Counted from the stretch's first letter, positions 8,270-17,490 are shown. The stretch: 64,000 nt of DNA from an uncultured Draconibacterium sp. (GCF_963677565.1 NZ_OY781981.1:2405001-2469000); one strand, 5' to 3'. A program made the numbers and translations. The notes: generated by a model not told the origin, from the sequence alone.

Positions 8270-10384
8270 ATGGCTAAACAAGATCTGAAATATACCAGAA
8301 ATATTGGTATTATGGCGCACATCGACGCCGGAAAGACCACTGTAACAGAACGTATTCTGTATTATACAGGTTTAACTCACCGTATTGGAGAGGTGCACGA
8401 TGGTGCTGCTACCATGGATTGGATGGAGCAAGAGCAGGAAAGAGGTATTACAATTACTTCTGCTGCAACTACAACTTTCTGGAAACACAATGACATTGAG
8501 CACAAGATTAATATCATTGATACTCCGGGACACGTTGACTTCACCGTTGAGGTGGAGCGTTCATTAAGAATTTTGGATGGTACGGTAGCTTTGTTCTGCG
8601 CTGTTGGTGGTGTAGAGGCTCAGTCTGAAACTGTATGGCGTCAGGCTGAAAAATACGGAGTTCCACGTATTGCATTTGTAAACAAAATGGACCGTCAGGG
8701 TGCCGATTTCTTTAACGTGTACAACGAGATTAAAGAAAAATTAGGTGCTAACCCTGTTCCAATGCAAATTCCTATTGGTGCTGAAGAGACTTTCGAAGGG
8801 GTTATCGACCTTGTAGAAATGAAGGCAGTGCGTTGGGAAGAAGATGCAACAATGGGAACCAAGTATGTTCTTAGTGAAATTCCTGCAGAGCTGCAAGAAC
8901 AAGCTGAAGAGTGGAAAGAAAATCTGGTTGAGTCTGTTGCAGAAGTAGATGACGAAATTCTTGAGCGCTATTTCGAAGATCCGGATTCAATTACAGCAGA
9001 AGAAATGATGGCTGTTATCCGTAAAGCAACGTTGGAAGGAGTAATTATTCCAATGATGTGTGGATCAGCATTTAAAAATAAAGGTGTACAGCGTTTGTTG
9101 GATGCTGTTTGTGAGTTCCTGCCATCTCCACTTGATAAAGGTGAAGTTAAAGGTAAAAATCCGGTAATTGATAAAGAAGTAACACGTCAGCCTGATGCTG
9201 ATGAGCCATTGGCTGCATTAGCATTCAAAATCGCTACCGACCCATTCGTAGGTCGTTTGGCATTTATTCGCGTTTACTCGGGTACTTTGAATGCCGGAGA
9301 TACTGTATATAACTCGCGTACAGGAAAAAAAGAGCGTATCTCGCGTTTGTACCAGATGCACTCTAACAAGCAAAATCCTAAAGATTCTATCTCGGCAGGC
9401 GATATTTGCGCTGCAGTAGGTTTTAAAGATATTCGTACAGGTGATACACTTGGCGATCTTAAAAACCCAATTGAGCTGGAAAGCATGGACTTTCCGGAGC
9501 CTGTTATTGGTATTGCTATCGAGCCTAAATCGCAAAAAGACGTTGACAAACTTGGAAACGGTTTGGCGAAACTGGCAGAGGAAGATCCAACATTTGTTGT
9601 TAAAACCGACGAAGATTCAGGTCAGACTGTAATTCGTGGAATGGGTGAGCTTCACCTTGAAATTTTGATCGACCGTTTGCGTCGTGAGTTCAAAGTAGAG
9701 TGTAACCAGGGAGCACCACAGGTAGCATACAAAGAAGCAATTACCGAAGAGGTTGAGTTGCGCGAAGTATTCAAGAAACAAACTGGTGGTCGTGGTAAAT
9801 TTGCCGATGTAATTGTAAAAGTAGAGCCTGCTGAGCAAGGAAAAGAAGGGCTTGAGTTTATCGATGCTGTGAAAGGTGGACGTATTCCTCGCGAATTTAT
9901 TCCTTCAGTAGAAAAAGGTTTTAAAGATGCATTGGCGAACGGTCCGTTGGCAGGTTTCCCTGTTGACAGCCTGAAAGTAACTTTGCTTGATGGTTCATTC
10001 CACCCTGTGGATTCAGACCAGTTATCGTTTGAGATTTGTGCGCGCCAGGCATTCAAGAGCGCTGCATCAAAAGCAAAACCTGCGCTTCTTGAGCCAATTA
10101 TGGATGTTGAGATCGTTACTCCGGAAGAGTATATGGGTGATATTATCGCCGATCTTAACCGTCGTCGTGGCGAAGTAGCCAGCATGGATAGTAAAGGAAA
10201 TGCTAAAGTAATCGAAGCAAAAGTTCCGCTTTCGGAGCAGTTTGGTTATGTAACAGTATTGCGTACACTTTCTTCGGGTCGTGCAACTTCTTCAATGGAA
10301 TTCAGCCATTATGCAGAAGTACCACGTGGCCTTGCTGAGAAAGTATTGGCAGATTGTAACGGAAAAGTTGATTTATTAAAATAA
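8270..10384 (+). CDS. fusA: Elongation factor G
   Basis: The 704-residue product is a full-length EF-G GTPase that drives translocation. The G1 motif AHIDAGKTT is near residue 17, the G3 motif DTPGHVDF near residue 84-91, the G4 NKMD near 139, and the domain III-V sequence runs to GLAEKVLADCNGKVDLLK. It follows rpsG as usual in the str operon. There is no tuf gene after it; rpsJ comes 19 bases later, which is the normal arrangement in Bacteroidota. Confidence 0.98.
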   Translation: MAKQDLKYTRNIGIMAHIDAGKTTVTERILYYTGLTHRIGEVHDGAATMDWMEQEQERGITITSAATTTFWKHNDIEHKINIIDTPGHVDFTVEVERSLRILDGTVALFCAVGGVEAQSETVWRQAEKYGVPRIAFVNKMDRQGADFFNVYNEIKEKLGANPVPMQIPIGAEETFEGVIDLVEMKAVRWEEDATMGTKYVLSEIPAELQEQAEEWKENLVESVAEVDDEILERYFEDPDSITAEEMMAVIRKATLEGVIIPMMCGSAFKNKGVQRLLDAVCEFLPSPLDKGEVKGKNPVIDKEVTRQPDADEPLAALAFKIATDPFVGRLAFIRVYSGTLNAGDTVYNSRTGKKERISRLYQMHSNKQNPKDSISAGDICAAVGFKDIRTGDTLGDLKNPIELESMDFPEPVIGIAIEPKSQKDVDKLGNGLAKLAEEDPTFVVKTDEDSGQTVIRGMGELHLEILIDRLRREFKVECNQGAPQVAYKEAITEEVELREVFKKQTGGRGKFADVIVKVEPAEQGKEGLEFIDAVKGGRIPREFIPSVEKGFKDALANGPLAGFPVDSLKVTLLDGSFHPVDSDQLSFEICARQAFKSAASKAKPALLEPIMDVEIVTPEEYMGDIIADLNRRRGEVASMDSKGNAKVIEAKVPLSEQFGYVTVLRTLSSGRATSSMEFSHYAEVPRGLAEKVLADCNGKVDLLK

Positions 10385-10403
10385 TTTATAACAATTTTCT
10401 CTT

Positions 10404-10709
10404 ATGAGTCAAAAGATCAGGATTAAGCTTAAATCGTACGATCACAACTTGGTAGACAAGTCGGCTGAGAAAATCGTTAAAACAGTAAAAACTACTGGTG
10501 CTGTAGTAAGTGGTCCTATTCCACTTCCTACTCACCGCAGAGTTTTCACCGTTTTACGTTCAACCTTCGTAAATAAAAAATCGAGGGAGCAATTTCAGTT
10601 GTCATCTTACAAACGTTTGATCGACATTTACAGCTCAACCGCTAAAACAATCGACGCACTAATGAAGCTGGAGCTTCCAAGTGGCGTTGAAGTAGAAATT
10701 AAAGTTTGA
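10404..10709 (+). CDS. rpsJ: 30S ribosomal protein S10
   Basis: The 101-residue product is S10 (uS10), shown by IRIKLKSYDHNLVDKSAEKI and the GPIPLPTHRRVFTVLRS loop. Besides its place in the 30S head it can pair with NusB in transcription antitermination. It is the first S10-operon gene but lies only 19 bases behind fusA, so the str and S10 operons are fused without an obvious promoter between them. Confidence 0.98.
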   Translation: MSQKIRIKLKSYDHNLVDKSAEKIVKTVKTTGAVVSGPIPLPTHRRVFTVLRSTFVNKKSREQFQLSSYKRLIDIYSSTAKTIDALMKLELPSGVEVEIKV

Positions 10710-10731
10710 TAATTTAAAGTAGTCGAAAAAA

Positions 10732-11361
10732 ATGGCTGGTATTATTGGAAAAAAAATCGGAATGACATCCGTATTCAGTGTTGAGGGGAAAAACATCCCA
10801 TGCACTGTGATTGAAGCCGGTCCTTGTGTAGTTACACAGGTTAAGACCGAAGAGACCGACGGCTACGAAGCGCTTCAGTTAGCTTATGGCGAGAAAAAAG
10901 ACAAGCACGCCACTAAAGCTGAAGTTGGCCACTTTAAAAAGGCTGGTGTTTCACCAAAGCGCAAAGTAGTAGAGTTCCACAACACCTATCAGGAAGAATT
11001 TGAATTGGGACAAGAGATTGACGTTAGCATTTTCAACGAGAAAGATTATGTTGACATCATTGGTGTTTCAAAAGGTAAAGGATTCCAGGGGGTAGTAAAA
11101 CGTCACAATTTCCGTGGTGTTAACGATGCAACACACGGACAGCACAACAGGCTGAGAGCACCAGGTTCTATCGGTGCATCATCATGGCCTTCACGCGTAT
11201 TTAAAGGTATGCGTATGGCTGGTAGAGACGGTGGAAAAACAGTTACAATTGAAAACCTCGAGGTAGTAAAAATTGTACCTGAAAAGAATGTAATAGTGGT
11301 AAAAGGTTCAGTACCTGGAGCCAAAGGTTCATACTTAATTATTAGAAAACAATGGAACTAA
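10732..11361 (+). CDS. rplC: 50S ribosomal protein L3
   Basis: A 209-residue L3 (uL3), beginning MAGIIGKKIGMTSVF and containing the conserved KGKGFQGVVKRHNF and RAPGSIGASSWPSRVFKG segments, including the Gln-containing GQHNRLRAPG loop. L3 is an early assembly protein of the 50S subunit near the peptidyl-transferase centre. Its last ten bases overlap the start of rplD (the L4 ATG lies at 11352), which suggests coupled translation. Confidence 0.98.
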   Translation: MAGIIGKKIGMTSVFSVEGKNIPCTVIEAGPCVVTQVKTEETDGYEALQLAYGEKKDKHATKAEVGHFKKAGVSPKRKVVEFHNTYQEEFELGQEIDVSIFNEKDYVDIIGVSKGKGFQGVVKRHNFRGVNDATHGQHNRLRAPGSIGASSWPSRVFKGMRMAGRDGGKTVTIENLEVVKIVPEKNVIVVKGSVPGAKGSYLIIRKQWN

Positions 11362-11981
11362 GTGTACTGAATATCGAAGGAAAAGAAACCGGAAAGAAAG
11401 TCACTTTGAACGACACCATTTTCGGTATTGAGCCAAGCGACCACGCCATTTATTTGGATGTAAAACAATACATGGCTAACCAACGCCAGGGTACTAGCAA
11501 GAGTAAAGAACGTGGTGAAATTACTGGTAGTACCAAAAAGATTAAAAGACAAAAAGGTACAGGTACAGCACGTGCCGGTAGCATTAAGTCTCCAATCTTC
11601 CGTGGTGGTGGTACTATTTTTGGCCCACGCCCGCGTAATTACGGTTTCAAGCTGAACAAAAAAGTGAAGCAATTGGCCCGTAAATCAGCTTTAACTTATA
11701 AAGCAAACGAAAAAAGCATCATGGTAGTTGAAGACTTCAATTTCGAAGCTCCAAAAACTAAAGAGATGGTTGCCCTGCAAAGCAATTTGCAAATTGCTGA
11801 AAAAAAGGCACTTTTCGTTTTACCAACTGAAAATAATAACATATATTTGTCGTCGCGAAATTTGCAAGACGTATCGGTTGTAACTGCTTCAGAGTTAAAT
11901 ACTTACCAGATTTTGAATGCAAAAGCGATTGTGCTTTGCGAGGGATCTGTTGCGAAAATTGAAGAAGCATTTAAACTTTAA
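11352..11981 (+). CDS. rplD: 50S ribosomal protein L4
   Basis: A 209-residue L4 (uL4) with the long loop that lines the peptide exit tunnel: RQGTSKSKERGEITGSTKK and the basic GTGTARAGS-KSPIFRGGGTIFGPRPR stretch. It starts inside the end of rplC (ten-base overlap). In gamma-proteobacteria L4 represses the S10 operon; nothing resembling that leader is visible upstream of rpsJ here. Confidence 0.97.
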   Translation: MELSVLNIEGKETGKKVTLNDTIFGIEPSDHAIYLDVKQYMANQRQGTSKSKERGEITGSTKKIKRQKGTGTARAGSIKSPIFRGGGTIFGPRPRNYGFKLNKKVKQLARKSALTYKANEKSIMVVEDFNFEAPKTKEMVALQSNLQIAEKKALFVLPTENNNIYLSSRNLQDVSVVTASELNTYQILNAKAIVLCEGSVAKIEEAFKL

Positions 11982-11994
11982 CGGATAAATAAAG

Positions 11995-12285
11995 ATGGAA
12001 ATTTTAGTAAAACCATTAGTTACAGAAAAAATGACCGATCAGTCGGAACGTTTTAACCGTTACGGTTTTGTGGTAGCTCGCAATGCAAGTAAACCTGAAA
12101 TTAAAAAGGCGGTTGAAGATCTTTATAACGTTTCGGTTGAAAGCGTAAACACCATGGTTTATGGTGGTAAGGTTAAATCGAGATATACCAAAGGTGGTAT
12201 TATTACCGGTAAAACAGCAGCTTTCAAAAAAGCTATTGTTACTTTGGTTGAAGGAGATAGTATTGACTTTTATAGTAATATATAA
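11995..12285 (+). CDS. rplW: 50S ribosomal protein L23
   Basis: The 96-residue product is L23 (uL23), with the starting LVKPLVTEKMTD motif and the VNTMVYGGKVKSRYTKG loop. L23 sits at the exit of the peptide tunnel and is the docking site for trigger factor and SRP. It lies between rplD and rplB as in nearly all bacteria. Confidence 0.97.
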   Translation: MEILVKPLVTEKMTDQSERFNRYGFVVARNASKPEIKKAVEDLYNVSVESVNTMVYGGKVKSRYTKGGIITGKTAAFKKAIVTLVEGDSIDFYSNI

Positions 12286-12307
12286 TAGTATATAATTAAT
12301 AAGTATT

Positions 12308-13132
12308 ATGGCAGTAAGAAAACTGAAACCAGTAACTCCGGGTCAAAGGCACAAAGTAATTGGCGCTTTTGATACCATTACTGCATCTACACCTGAAAAA
12401 TCATTGTTGGAGCCCATTAAAAAGTCCGGTGGTCGTAACAACCAGGGACGCATGACAATGAGGTATATAGGTGGGGGACATAAACGCAAATACCGTGTTA
12501 TCGACTTTATGCGCGATAAAGACGGTGTTGCAGCTGTTGTCGATTCAATTCAGTACGATCCAAACCGTACTGCTCGTATCGCCCTTCTGAAATATGAAGA
12601 TGGCGAAAAACGTTACATGATTGCGCCTAACGGGTTGCAAGTTGGCCAAACTGTAAAGAGCGGTACCGGAATCGAACCTGAAATCGGGAATTGTCTTCCC
12701 CTTGCTGAAATACCTCTTGGTACTTTGGTTCACAACATTGAACTTCACCCTGGACAGGGTGGGGTGATGGCACGTAGTGCAGGTGCTTATGCACAATTGA
12801 CCTCACGTGATGGCAAATATGCAATTTTGAAATTACCATCAGGCGAATCTCGTATGGTACTTACGTCCTGCAGGGCTACAGTAGGTACGGTTGGAAATAC
12901 AGAACATAACATCGAGAAATCGGGTAAAGCCGGTCGCTCTCGTTGGTTAGGAAGAAGACCACGTGTTCGTGGTGTTGTAATGAACCCTGTCGATCACCCA
13001 ATGGGTGGTGGTGAAGGAAGAAATTCAGGAGGACACCCAAGATCACGTAATGGTATGCTTGCGAAAGGTTACAAAACCCGTTCGAAGAAAAAAGCTTCCA
13101 ACAAGTATATTGTAGAACGTAGGAAAAAATAG
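12308..13132 (+). CDS. rplB: 50S ribosomal protein L2
   Basis: A full-length 274-residue L2 (uL2): AVRKLKPVTPGQRHKV, GRNNQGRMTMRYIGGGHKR and the highly conserved GVVMNPVDHPMGGGEGR segment near residue 222-238, whose His is close to the peptidyl-transferase centre. L2 joins the subunits and is required for peptidyl transfer. Gene order rplW-rplB-rpsS is standard. Confidence 0.98.
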   Translation: MAVRKLKPVTPGQRHKVIGAFDTITASTPEKSLLEPIKKSGGRNNQGRMTMRYIGGGHKRKYRVIDFMRDKDGVAAVVDSIQYDPNRTARIALLKYEDGEKRYMIAPNGLQVGQTVKSGTGIEPEIGNCLPLAEIPLGTLVHNIELHPGQGGVMARSAGAYAQLTSRDGKYAILKLPSGESRMVLTSCRATVGTVGNTEHNIEKSGKAGRSRWLGRRPRVRGVVMNPVDHPMGGGEGRNSGGHPRSRNGMLAKGYKTRSKKKASNKYIVERRKK

Positions 13133-13148
13133 TAAAGAGGAATAAATT

Positions 13149-13418
13149 ATGAGTCGTTCATTAAAGAAAGGTCCATTTATCGATTTCAAGTTAGAACGTA
13201 AAGTTTTAGCTATGAATGAATCGAACAAAAAATCGGTTGTGAAAACCTGGGCCAGAGCATCAGTAATTTCTCCTGATTTTGTAGGACACACTATTGCAGT
13301 ACATAATGGAAACAAATTCATCCCGGTATATGTCACCGAAAATATGGTGGGACACCGTTTGGGCGAATTTGCTCCAACCCGTACATTCAGGGGGCATGCT
13401 GGTAATAAGAAAAGATAG
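13149..13418 (+). CDS. rpsS: 30S ribosomal protein S19
   Basis: An 89-residue S19 (uS19) starting MSRSLKKGPFIDFKLE and containing the HNGNKFIPVYVTENMVGHRLGEFAPTR core. It sits in the 30S head beside S13 and contacts the A-site finger of the large subunit. Seventeen bases separate it from rplB. Confidence 0.98.
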   Translation: MSRSLKKGPFIDFKLERKVLAMNESNKKSVVKTWARASVISPDFVGHTIAVHNGNKFIPVYVTENMVGHRLGEFAPTRTFRGHAGNKKR

Positions 13419-13444
13419 GCATTAATATTTAAAAAGTAAGTACA

Positions 13445-13864
13445 ATGGGTGCCAGAAAAAGACTAGCAGCTGAGAAAAGAAAAGAAGAGAAAAAACAACA
13501 ATATTTTGCTGTTTTACGCAACTGCCCTACATCACCACGAAAAATGAGGTTAGTAGCCGATATGATTCGCGGAATGGAGGTTAATAAAGCCTTAGATGTA
13601 TTGAAGTATTCTTCAAAAGAAGCATCGCGCAGGGTAGAGAAACTTCTGCTTTCAGCCATTGCCAATTGGCAGGCTAAAAACGAAGGAGTTCGTTTAGAAG
13701 AAAGTGATCTTTACGTATCACAAATCATGGTAGATTCAGGTCGTATTTTGAAACGTTTACGTCCGGCTCCCCAGGGTCGTGCACACCGAATCAGAAAACG
13801 CTCAAATCACGTGACTATATACGTAGACAGTAGAGAAAGTGTTGTTGAAGAAAACCTTAATTAA
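13445..13864 (+). CDS. rplV: 50S ribosomal protein L22
   Basis: A 139-residue L22 (uL22), somewhat longer than the ~110 residues of E. coli because of a basic N-terminal stretch (MGARKRLAAEKRKEEKKQQ). The NCPTSPRKMRLVADMIRG motif and the GRAHRIRKRSNHVTIYV beta-hairpin that lines the exit tunnel are present. N-terminal extension is seen in other Bacteroidota L22 proteins. It ends six bases before rpsC. Confidence 0.97.
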   Translation: MGARKRLAAEKRKEEKKQQYFAVLRNCPTSPRKMRLVADMIRGMEVNKALDVLKYSSKEASRRVEKLLLSAIANWQAKNEGVRLEESDLYVSQIMVDSGRILKRLRPAPQGRAHRIRKRSNHVTIYVDSRESVVEENLN

Positions 13865-13870
13865 TAGTAC

Positions 13871-14584
13871 ATGGGACAAAAAGTAAATCCGATAGCAAAT
13901 CGTTTGGGCTTCATCAAAGGATGGGATTCAAACTGGTTCGGTGGTGATAATTACGGCGACAAGCTGGTTGAAGACCAACAGATCAGGAAATACCTGAACG
14001 CTCGTTTGGCCAAAGCCAGCATCTCAAGAATCGTTATTGAACGTACCTTGAAGCTGATCACCATCACCGTTCATACTTCGCGACCAGGTATTATTATTGG
14101 TAAAGGAGGTCAGGAAGTTGACAAACTGAAAGAAGAATTAAAAAAGATTACCAAAAAAGAGGTTCAAATCAACATTTTCGAAATCAAACGTCCTGAACTC
14201 GATGCTAAGATTGTTGCAAATAACATTGCACGTCAGATCGAGGGTAAAATTGCTTACCGCAGGGCAGTGAAAATGGCCATCGCTTCAACCATGAGAATGG
14301 GAGCCGAAGGAATCAAAGTATTGGTTTCCGGACGCTTAAACGGAGCAGAAATGGCTCGTTCTGAAATGTATAAAGACGGCCGTACTCCGCTACATACTTT
14401 GCGTGCAGATATTGATTACGCATTGGCTGAAGCTTTAACAAAAACCGGTTTGGTTGGCGTAAAAGTTTGGATTTGTAAGGGTATGGTATACGGAAAACGC
14501 GACCTTTCGCCTAACGTTGGACAAAAGTCTGGCCGTCCGGGTGGAAACAGAGGTGGTGGAAATCGTAACCGTCGTAGAAAATAG
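13871..14584 (+). CDS. rpsC: 30S ribosomal protein S3
   Basis: A 237-residue S3 (uS3) with the GQKVNPIANRLG start, the KH domain GKGGQEVDKLKEEL (GKGG loop), and the RLNGAEMARSEMYKDGRTPLHTLRADIDY segment at the mRNA entry channel. The C-terminus is a Gly/Arg/Asn-rich tail (RPGGNRGGGNRNRRRK). S3 helps unwind incoming mRNA. Confidence 0.98.
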   Translation: MGQKVNPIANRLGFIKGWDSNWFGGDNYGDKLVEDQQIRKYLNARLAKASISRIVIERTLKLITITVHTSRPGIIIGKGGQEVDKLKEELKKITKKEVQINIFEIKRPELDAKIVANNIARQIEGKIAYRRAVKMAIASTMRMGAEGIKVLVSGRLNGAEMARSEMYKDGRTPLHTLRADIDYALAEALTKTGLVGVKVWICKGMVYGKRDLSPNVGQKSGRPGGNRGGGNRNRRRK

Positions 14585-14612
14585 TGGTTTAACACTCACA
14601 ATTTAAAAAAGG

Positions 14613-15035
14613 ATGTTACAGCCAAGAAAAGTAAAATTTAGAAGAGTACAGAAGGGCCGAATGAAAGGCAACGCGCAACGCGGAAACCAGTTAGCATTCG
14701 GTTCATTTGGAATAAAGTCGTTGGAAGAGTCGTGGCTTACCGGTAGGCAGATTGAAGCTGCCAGGGTTGCGGTAACACGCTATATGCAACGTCGAGGACA
14801 AATTTGGATTCGTGTATTTCCCGATAAACCAATTACCAAAAAGCCAGCCGAAGTAAGGATGGGTAAAGGTAAAGGTGCTCCTGAAGGATTTGTTGCTCCG
14901 ATAGCTCCGGGTCGTATTATTATTGAAGCTGATGGTGTTCCAATGGAAATGGCCAAAGAAGCTTTAAGACTTGCCGCCCAGAAACTACCGGTAAAAACAA
15001 AGTTTATGGTTAGACGTGATTATGTTGAAGAATAA
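14613..15035 (+). CDS. rplP: 50S ribosomal protein L16
   Basis: A 140-residue L16 (uL16): MLQPRKVKFRRVQKGRMKG start, SWLTGRQIEAARVAVTRYMQRRG, and MGKGKGAPEGFVAPIAPGRI near the A-site tRNA elbow. It follows rpsC and precedes rpmC as usual. Confidence 0.98.
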   Translation: MLQPRKVKFRRVQKGRMKGNAQRGNQLAFGSFGIKSLEESWLTGRQIEAARVAVTRYMQRRGQIWIRVFPDKPITKKPAEVRMGKGKGAPEGFVAPIAPGRIIIEADGVPMEMAKEALRLAAQKLPVKTKFMVRRDYVEE

Positions 15036-15048
15036 AATTAGGTGAATC

Positions 15049-15252
15049 ATGAAAGTAAGTGAAATCAAAGAAATGACGAGCAACGAAATCGTTGAACGTC
15101 TACAGATTGAAAAAGAAAATCTTGTTCGCCTAAGATTGAGTCATGCCGTATCGCCGCTTGAAAATCCTAACAAATTAAAGGAAGCTAAAGCAACGATTGC
15201 GCGCCTGAATACAATTCTTCGCGAAAGAGAATTAAACGAAAATCAGAAGTAA
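15049..15252 (+). CDS. rpmC: 50S ribosomal protein L29
   Basis: A 67-residue, all-helical L29 (uL29), shown by EIKEMTSNEIVERL and the conserved basic C-terminal helix KLKEAKATIARLNTILRERE. It lies beside L23 at the exit tunnel. Only 13 bases separate it from rplP and seven from rpsQ. Confidence 0.95.
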   Translation: MKVSEIKEMTSNEIVERLQIEKENLVRLRLSHAVSPLENPNKLKEAKATIARLNTILRERELNENQK

Positions 15253-15259
15253 TTCAACG

Positions 15260-15523
15260 ATGGAAAATAAAGTAAGAAATCTCAGGAAAGAGAGAATCGG
15301 GGTCGTTGTTAGTGATAAAATGGATAAATCGATTGTGGTTGCTGAAAAGACAAAAGAGAAGCACCCGATTTATGGTAAGTTCGTTAACAAAACTACCAAA
15401 TTCCATGTCCACGATGAGAAAAATGATTGCAACGTTGGCGATACTGTAAGGATTATGGAAACTCGTCCTTTAAGTAAAACCAAATGTTGGAGAGTAGTTG
15501 AAATAATTGAAAGAGCTAAGTAA
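15260..15523 (+). CDS. rpsQ: 30S ribosomal protein S17
   Basis: An 87-residue S17 (uS17) with the OB-fold signature RIGVVVSDKMDKSIVVAE and VGDTVRIMETRPLSKTKCWRVVEI. It is an early-binding 30S body protein. It is tightly packed with rpmC and rplN (two-base gap). Confidence 0.97.
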   Translation: MENKVRNLRKERIGVVVSDKMDKSIVVAEKTKEKHPIYGKFVNKTTKFHVHDEKNDCNVGDTVRIMETRPLSKTKCWRVVEIIERAK

Positions 15524-15525
15524 TC

Positions 15526-15891
15526 ATGATACAACAAGAATCAAGATGTTCGGTAGCCGATAACAGTGGAGCAAAAGAAGTTTTAGTGATCCGTGTATTA
15601 GGCGGAACACGCAAACGTTATGCTTCATTGGGCGACACTGTAGTGGTTACTGTAAAAAGTGCACTTGCCGGAGGCGAGATGAAAAAAGGTACTGTATCAC
15701 GCGCAATCGTTGTTCGTACGAAAAAAGAAAATCGTCGTCAAGACGGTTCTTACATTCGTTTCGACGATAACGCAGTAGTACTTCTAAACAACGCTGGAGA
15801 AATGCGTGGAACACGTATTTTTGGCCCTGTTGCACGTGAATTACGCGAGAAGAATATGAAAATTATCTCACTCGCTCCAGAAGTATTGTAA
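15526..15891 (+). CDS. rplN: 50S ribosomal protein L14
   Basis: A full-length 121-residue L14 (uL14): MIQQESRCSVADNSGAKEV, GDTVVVTVKSA and the GTRIFGPVARELREKNMKI C-terminus. It forms part of the intersubunit bridges and binds the silencing factor RsfS. First gene of the spc group. Confidence 0.98.
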   Translation: MIQQESRCSVADNSGAKEVLVIRVLGGTRKRYASLGDTVVVTVKSALAGGEMKKGTVSRAIVVRTKKENRRQDGSYIRFDDNAVVLLNNAGEMRGTRIFGPVARELREKNMKIISLAPEVL

Positions 15892-15908
15892 AAAGAAAAA
15901 AGCTCAAA

Positions 15909-16232
15909 ATGCAGAAAAAGTTACACATAAAAAAAGGTGACACTGTGGTTGTGATCGCTGGTAACAGTAAAGGCCAAAAAGGTCGTGTACTGGAAGTGAT
16001 CCGTAAAACCGACAGAGCAATAGTTGAAGGTGTTAACATGATGAAAAAACATACCAAACCTAACGCGCAAGCGCCACAGGGAGGTATCATCGAACGAGAA
16101 GCACCGGTGCATATTTCTAACCTTATGTTGGTTGATCCTAAAACAGGAGAAGCTACGCGTATAGGAAGGAAATTGAATGACGATGGTAAATTAGTTCGTA
16201 TTTCGAAAAAATCAGGAGAGGAGATTAAGTAA
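15909..16232 (+). CDS. rplX: 50S ribosomal protein L24
   Basis: A 107-residue L24 (uL24) with the KOW motif KKGDTVVVIAGNSKGQKGRV and the VNMMKKHTKPNAQAPQGGI segment. Its stop codon TAA shares one base with the rplE ATG (TAATG), so translation of L5 is probably coupled. L24 is an initiator of 50S assembly. Confidence 0.97.
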   Translation: MQKKLHIKKGDTVVVIAGNSKGQKGRVLEVIRKTDRAIVEGVNMMKKHTKPNAQAPQGGIIEREAPVHISNLMLVDPKTGEATRIGRKLNDDGKLVRISKKSGEEIK

Positions 16233-16789
16233 TGGCTTACGTACCAACTCTTAAGAAGAAATATCAGGAAGAAATAATCCCTGCCTTAAAGAAAGAGTTC
16301 GATTACTCTTCTGTAATGCAGGTTCCGAAATTAGAAAAAATCATCCTAAACCAGGGTGTTGGAGCAGCAATCGCCGACAAAAAACTGATCGACGTAGCCC
16401 AAACCGAAATGACAATGATCGCCGGCCAGAAAGCCGTACAAACTTTGTCTAAAAAGGATATCTCTAATTTCAAATTGAGAAAGAAAATGCCAATTGGCGT
16501 GCGTGTTACATTGCGTCGCGACCAAATGTATGAATTCCTAGATCGTTTAATTGCTGTGGCACTGCCACGTATTCGCGACTTTAAAGGTATCGAAAGCAAG
16601 ATGGACGGCCGCGGAAACTACACACTTGGTGTTCCGGAACAAATTATTTTCCCCGAGATCGTACTTGATAAAGTAAGTAAGATCAACGGAATGAATATTA
16701 CCTTTGTCACTTCTGCACAAAGCGATGAAGAAGGATTTGCTTTGTTGAAAGAATTAGGTTTACCATTTAAAAACGTTAAAAAGAACTAG
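16232..16789 (+). CDS. rplE: 50S ribosomal protein L5
   Basis: A 185-residue L5 (uL5) with IILNQGVGAAIADKKLID, KMPIGVRVTLRRDQMYEFLDRL and the DFKGIESKMDGRGNYTLGV signature. It binds 5S rRNA with L18. The start codon overlaps the stop of rplX and the stop lies two bases before the rpsN ATG. In E. coli the spc operon is controlled by S8 acting near the rplE start; no obvious S8-site mimic was identified by eye. Confidence 0.98.
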   Translation: MAYVPTLKKKYQEEIIPALKKEFDYSSVMQVPKLEKIILNQGVGAAIADKKLIDVAQTEMTMIAGQKAVQTLSKKDISNFKLRKKMPIGVRVTLRRDQMYEFLDRLIAVALPRIRDFKGIESKMDGRGNYTLGVPEQIIFPEIVLDKVSKINGMNITFVTSAQSDEEGFALLKELGLPFKNVKKN

Positions 16790-16791
16790 TA

Positions 16792-17061
16792 ATGGCTAAA
16801 GAATCAATGAAGGCACGCGAAGTAAAACGTGCAAAATTAGTTGAGAAATACGCCGAAAAACGTGCCCAGCTGAAAGCGGATGGCGACTGGGAAGGTTTGC
16901 AAAAACTTCCTAAAAATTCGTCGAAAGTACGTTTACACAACCGTTGTAAACTTAGCGGACGTCCGAAAGGATATATGCGCCAATTCGGTATCAGCAGGAT
17001 TGATTTTAGGGAAATGGCTTCAAATGGCTTGATTCCCGGAGTTAAGAAGGCAAGTTGGTAA
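16792..17061 (+). CDS. rpsN: 30S ribosomal protein S14, zinc-free long type
   Basis: An 89-residue S14 (uS14) ending in CKLSGRPKGYMRQFGISRIDFREMASNGLIPGVKKASW-type sequence. It lacks the paired Cys-x-x-Cys motifs of the short zinc-binding form, so it is the long zinc-independent type. Located two bases after rplE. Confidence 0.97.
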   Translation: MAKESMKAREVKRAKLVEKYAEKRAQLKADGDWEGLQKLPKNSSKVRLHNRCKLSGRPKGYMRQFGISRIDFREMASNGLIPGVKKASW

Positions 17062-17082
17062 TCGTTAAAAGAAACTTGAAAA

Positions 17083-17490
17083 ATGAGTAAAGTAACAGAT
17101 CCAATAGCAGATTATCTGACAAGGGTAAGAAATGCAATTATGGCAAAACACCGCGTGGTTGACATTCCTGCTTCAAATGTTAAAAAAGAAATGACCAAAC
17201 TGTTAAAAGAAAAAGGTTATATCTTAAACTACAAATTTGAAGATGAAGTAGGTCACCAGGGAAACATAAAGATTGCATTGAAATACAATCCAGAAACAAA
17301 AATATCTGCAATAAAAGCGTTAGAACGCATTAGTAAACCAGGTTTGCGTCAGTACTGTGACAGCACAAGTATTCCACGCGTACTAAATGGTTTAGGCATA
17401 GCAATAATCTCTACCTCGAAAGGTGTAATTACCGATAAAGAAGCACGCGAGCTTAACGTAGGTGGAGAAGTTTTATGTTACGTGTATTAA
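17083..17490 (+). CDS. rpsH: 30S ribosomal protein S8
   Basis: A 135-residue S8 (uS8), with TDPIADYLTRVRNAIMAKH at the start and the C-terminal RNA-binding block GIAIISTSKGVITDKEAR followed by GGEVLCYVY. S8 is a primary 16S rRNA-binding protein and in E. coli the translational repressor of the spc operon. Confidence 0.98.
   Translation: MSKVTDPIADYLTRVRNAIMAKHRVVDIPASNVKKEMTKLLKEKGYILNYKFEDEVGHQGNIKIALKYNPETKISAIKALERISKPGLRQYCDSTSIPRVLNGLGIAIISTSKGVITDKEARELNVGGEVLCYVY

Noticed and set aside
9218..10185. Long antisense open frames inside fusA
   Set aside because: They are shadows of a highly biased, conserved gene; no family resemblance or start context.
10385..10403. Loss of tuf after fusA
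   Set aside because: Absence of tuf between fusA and rpsJ is the usual arrangement in Bacteroidota.
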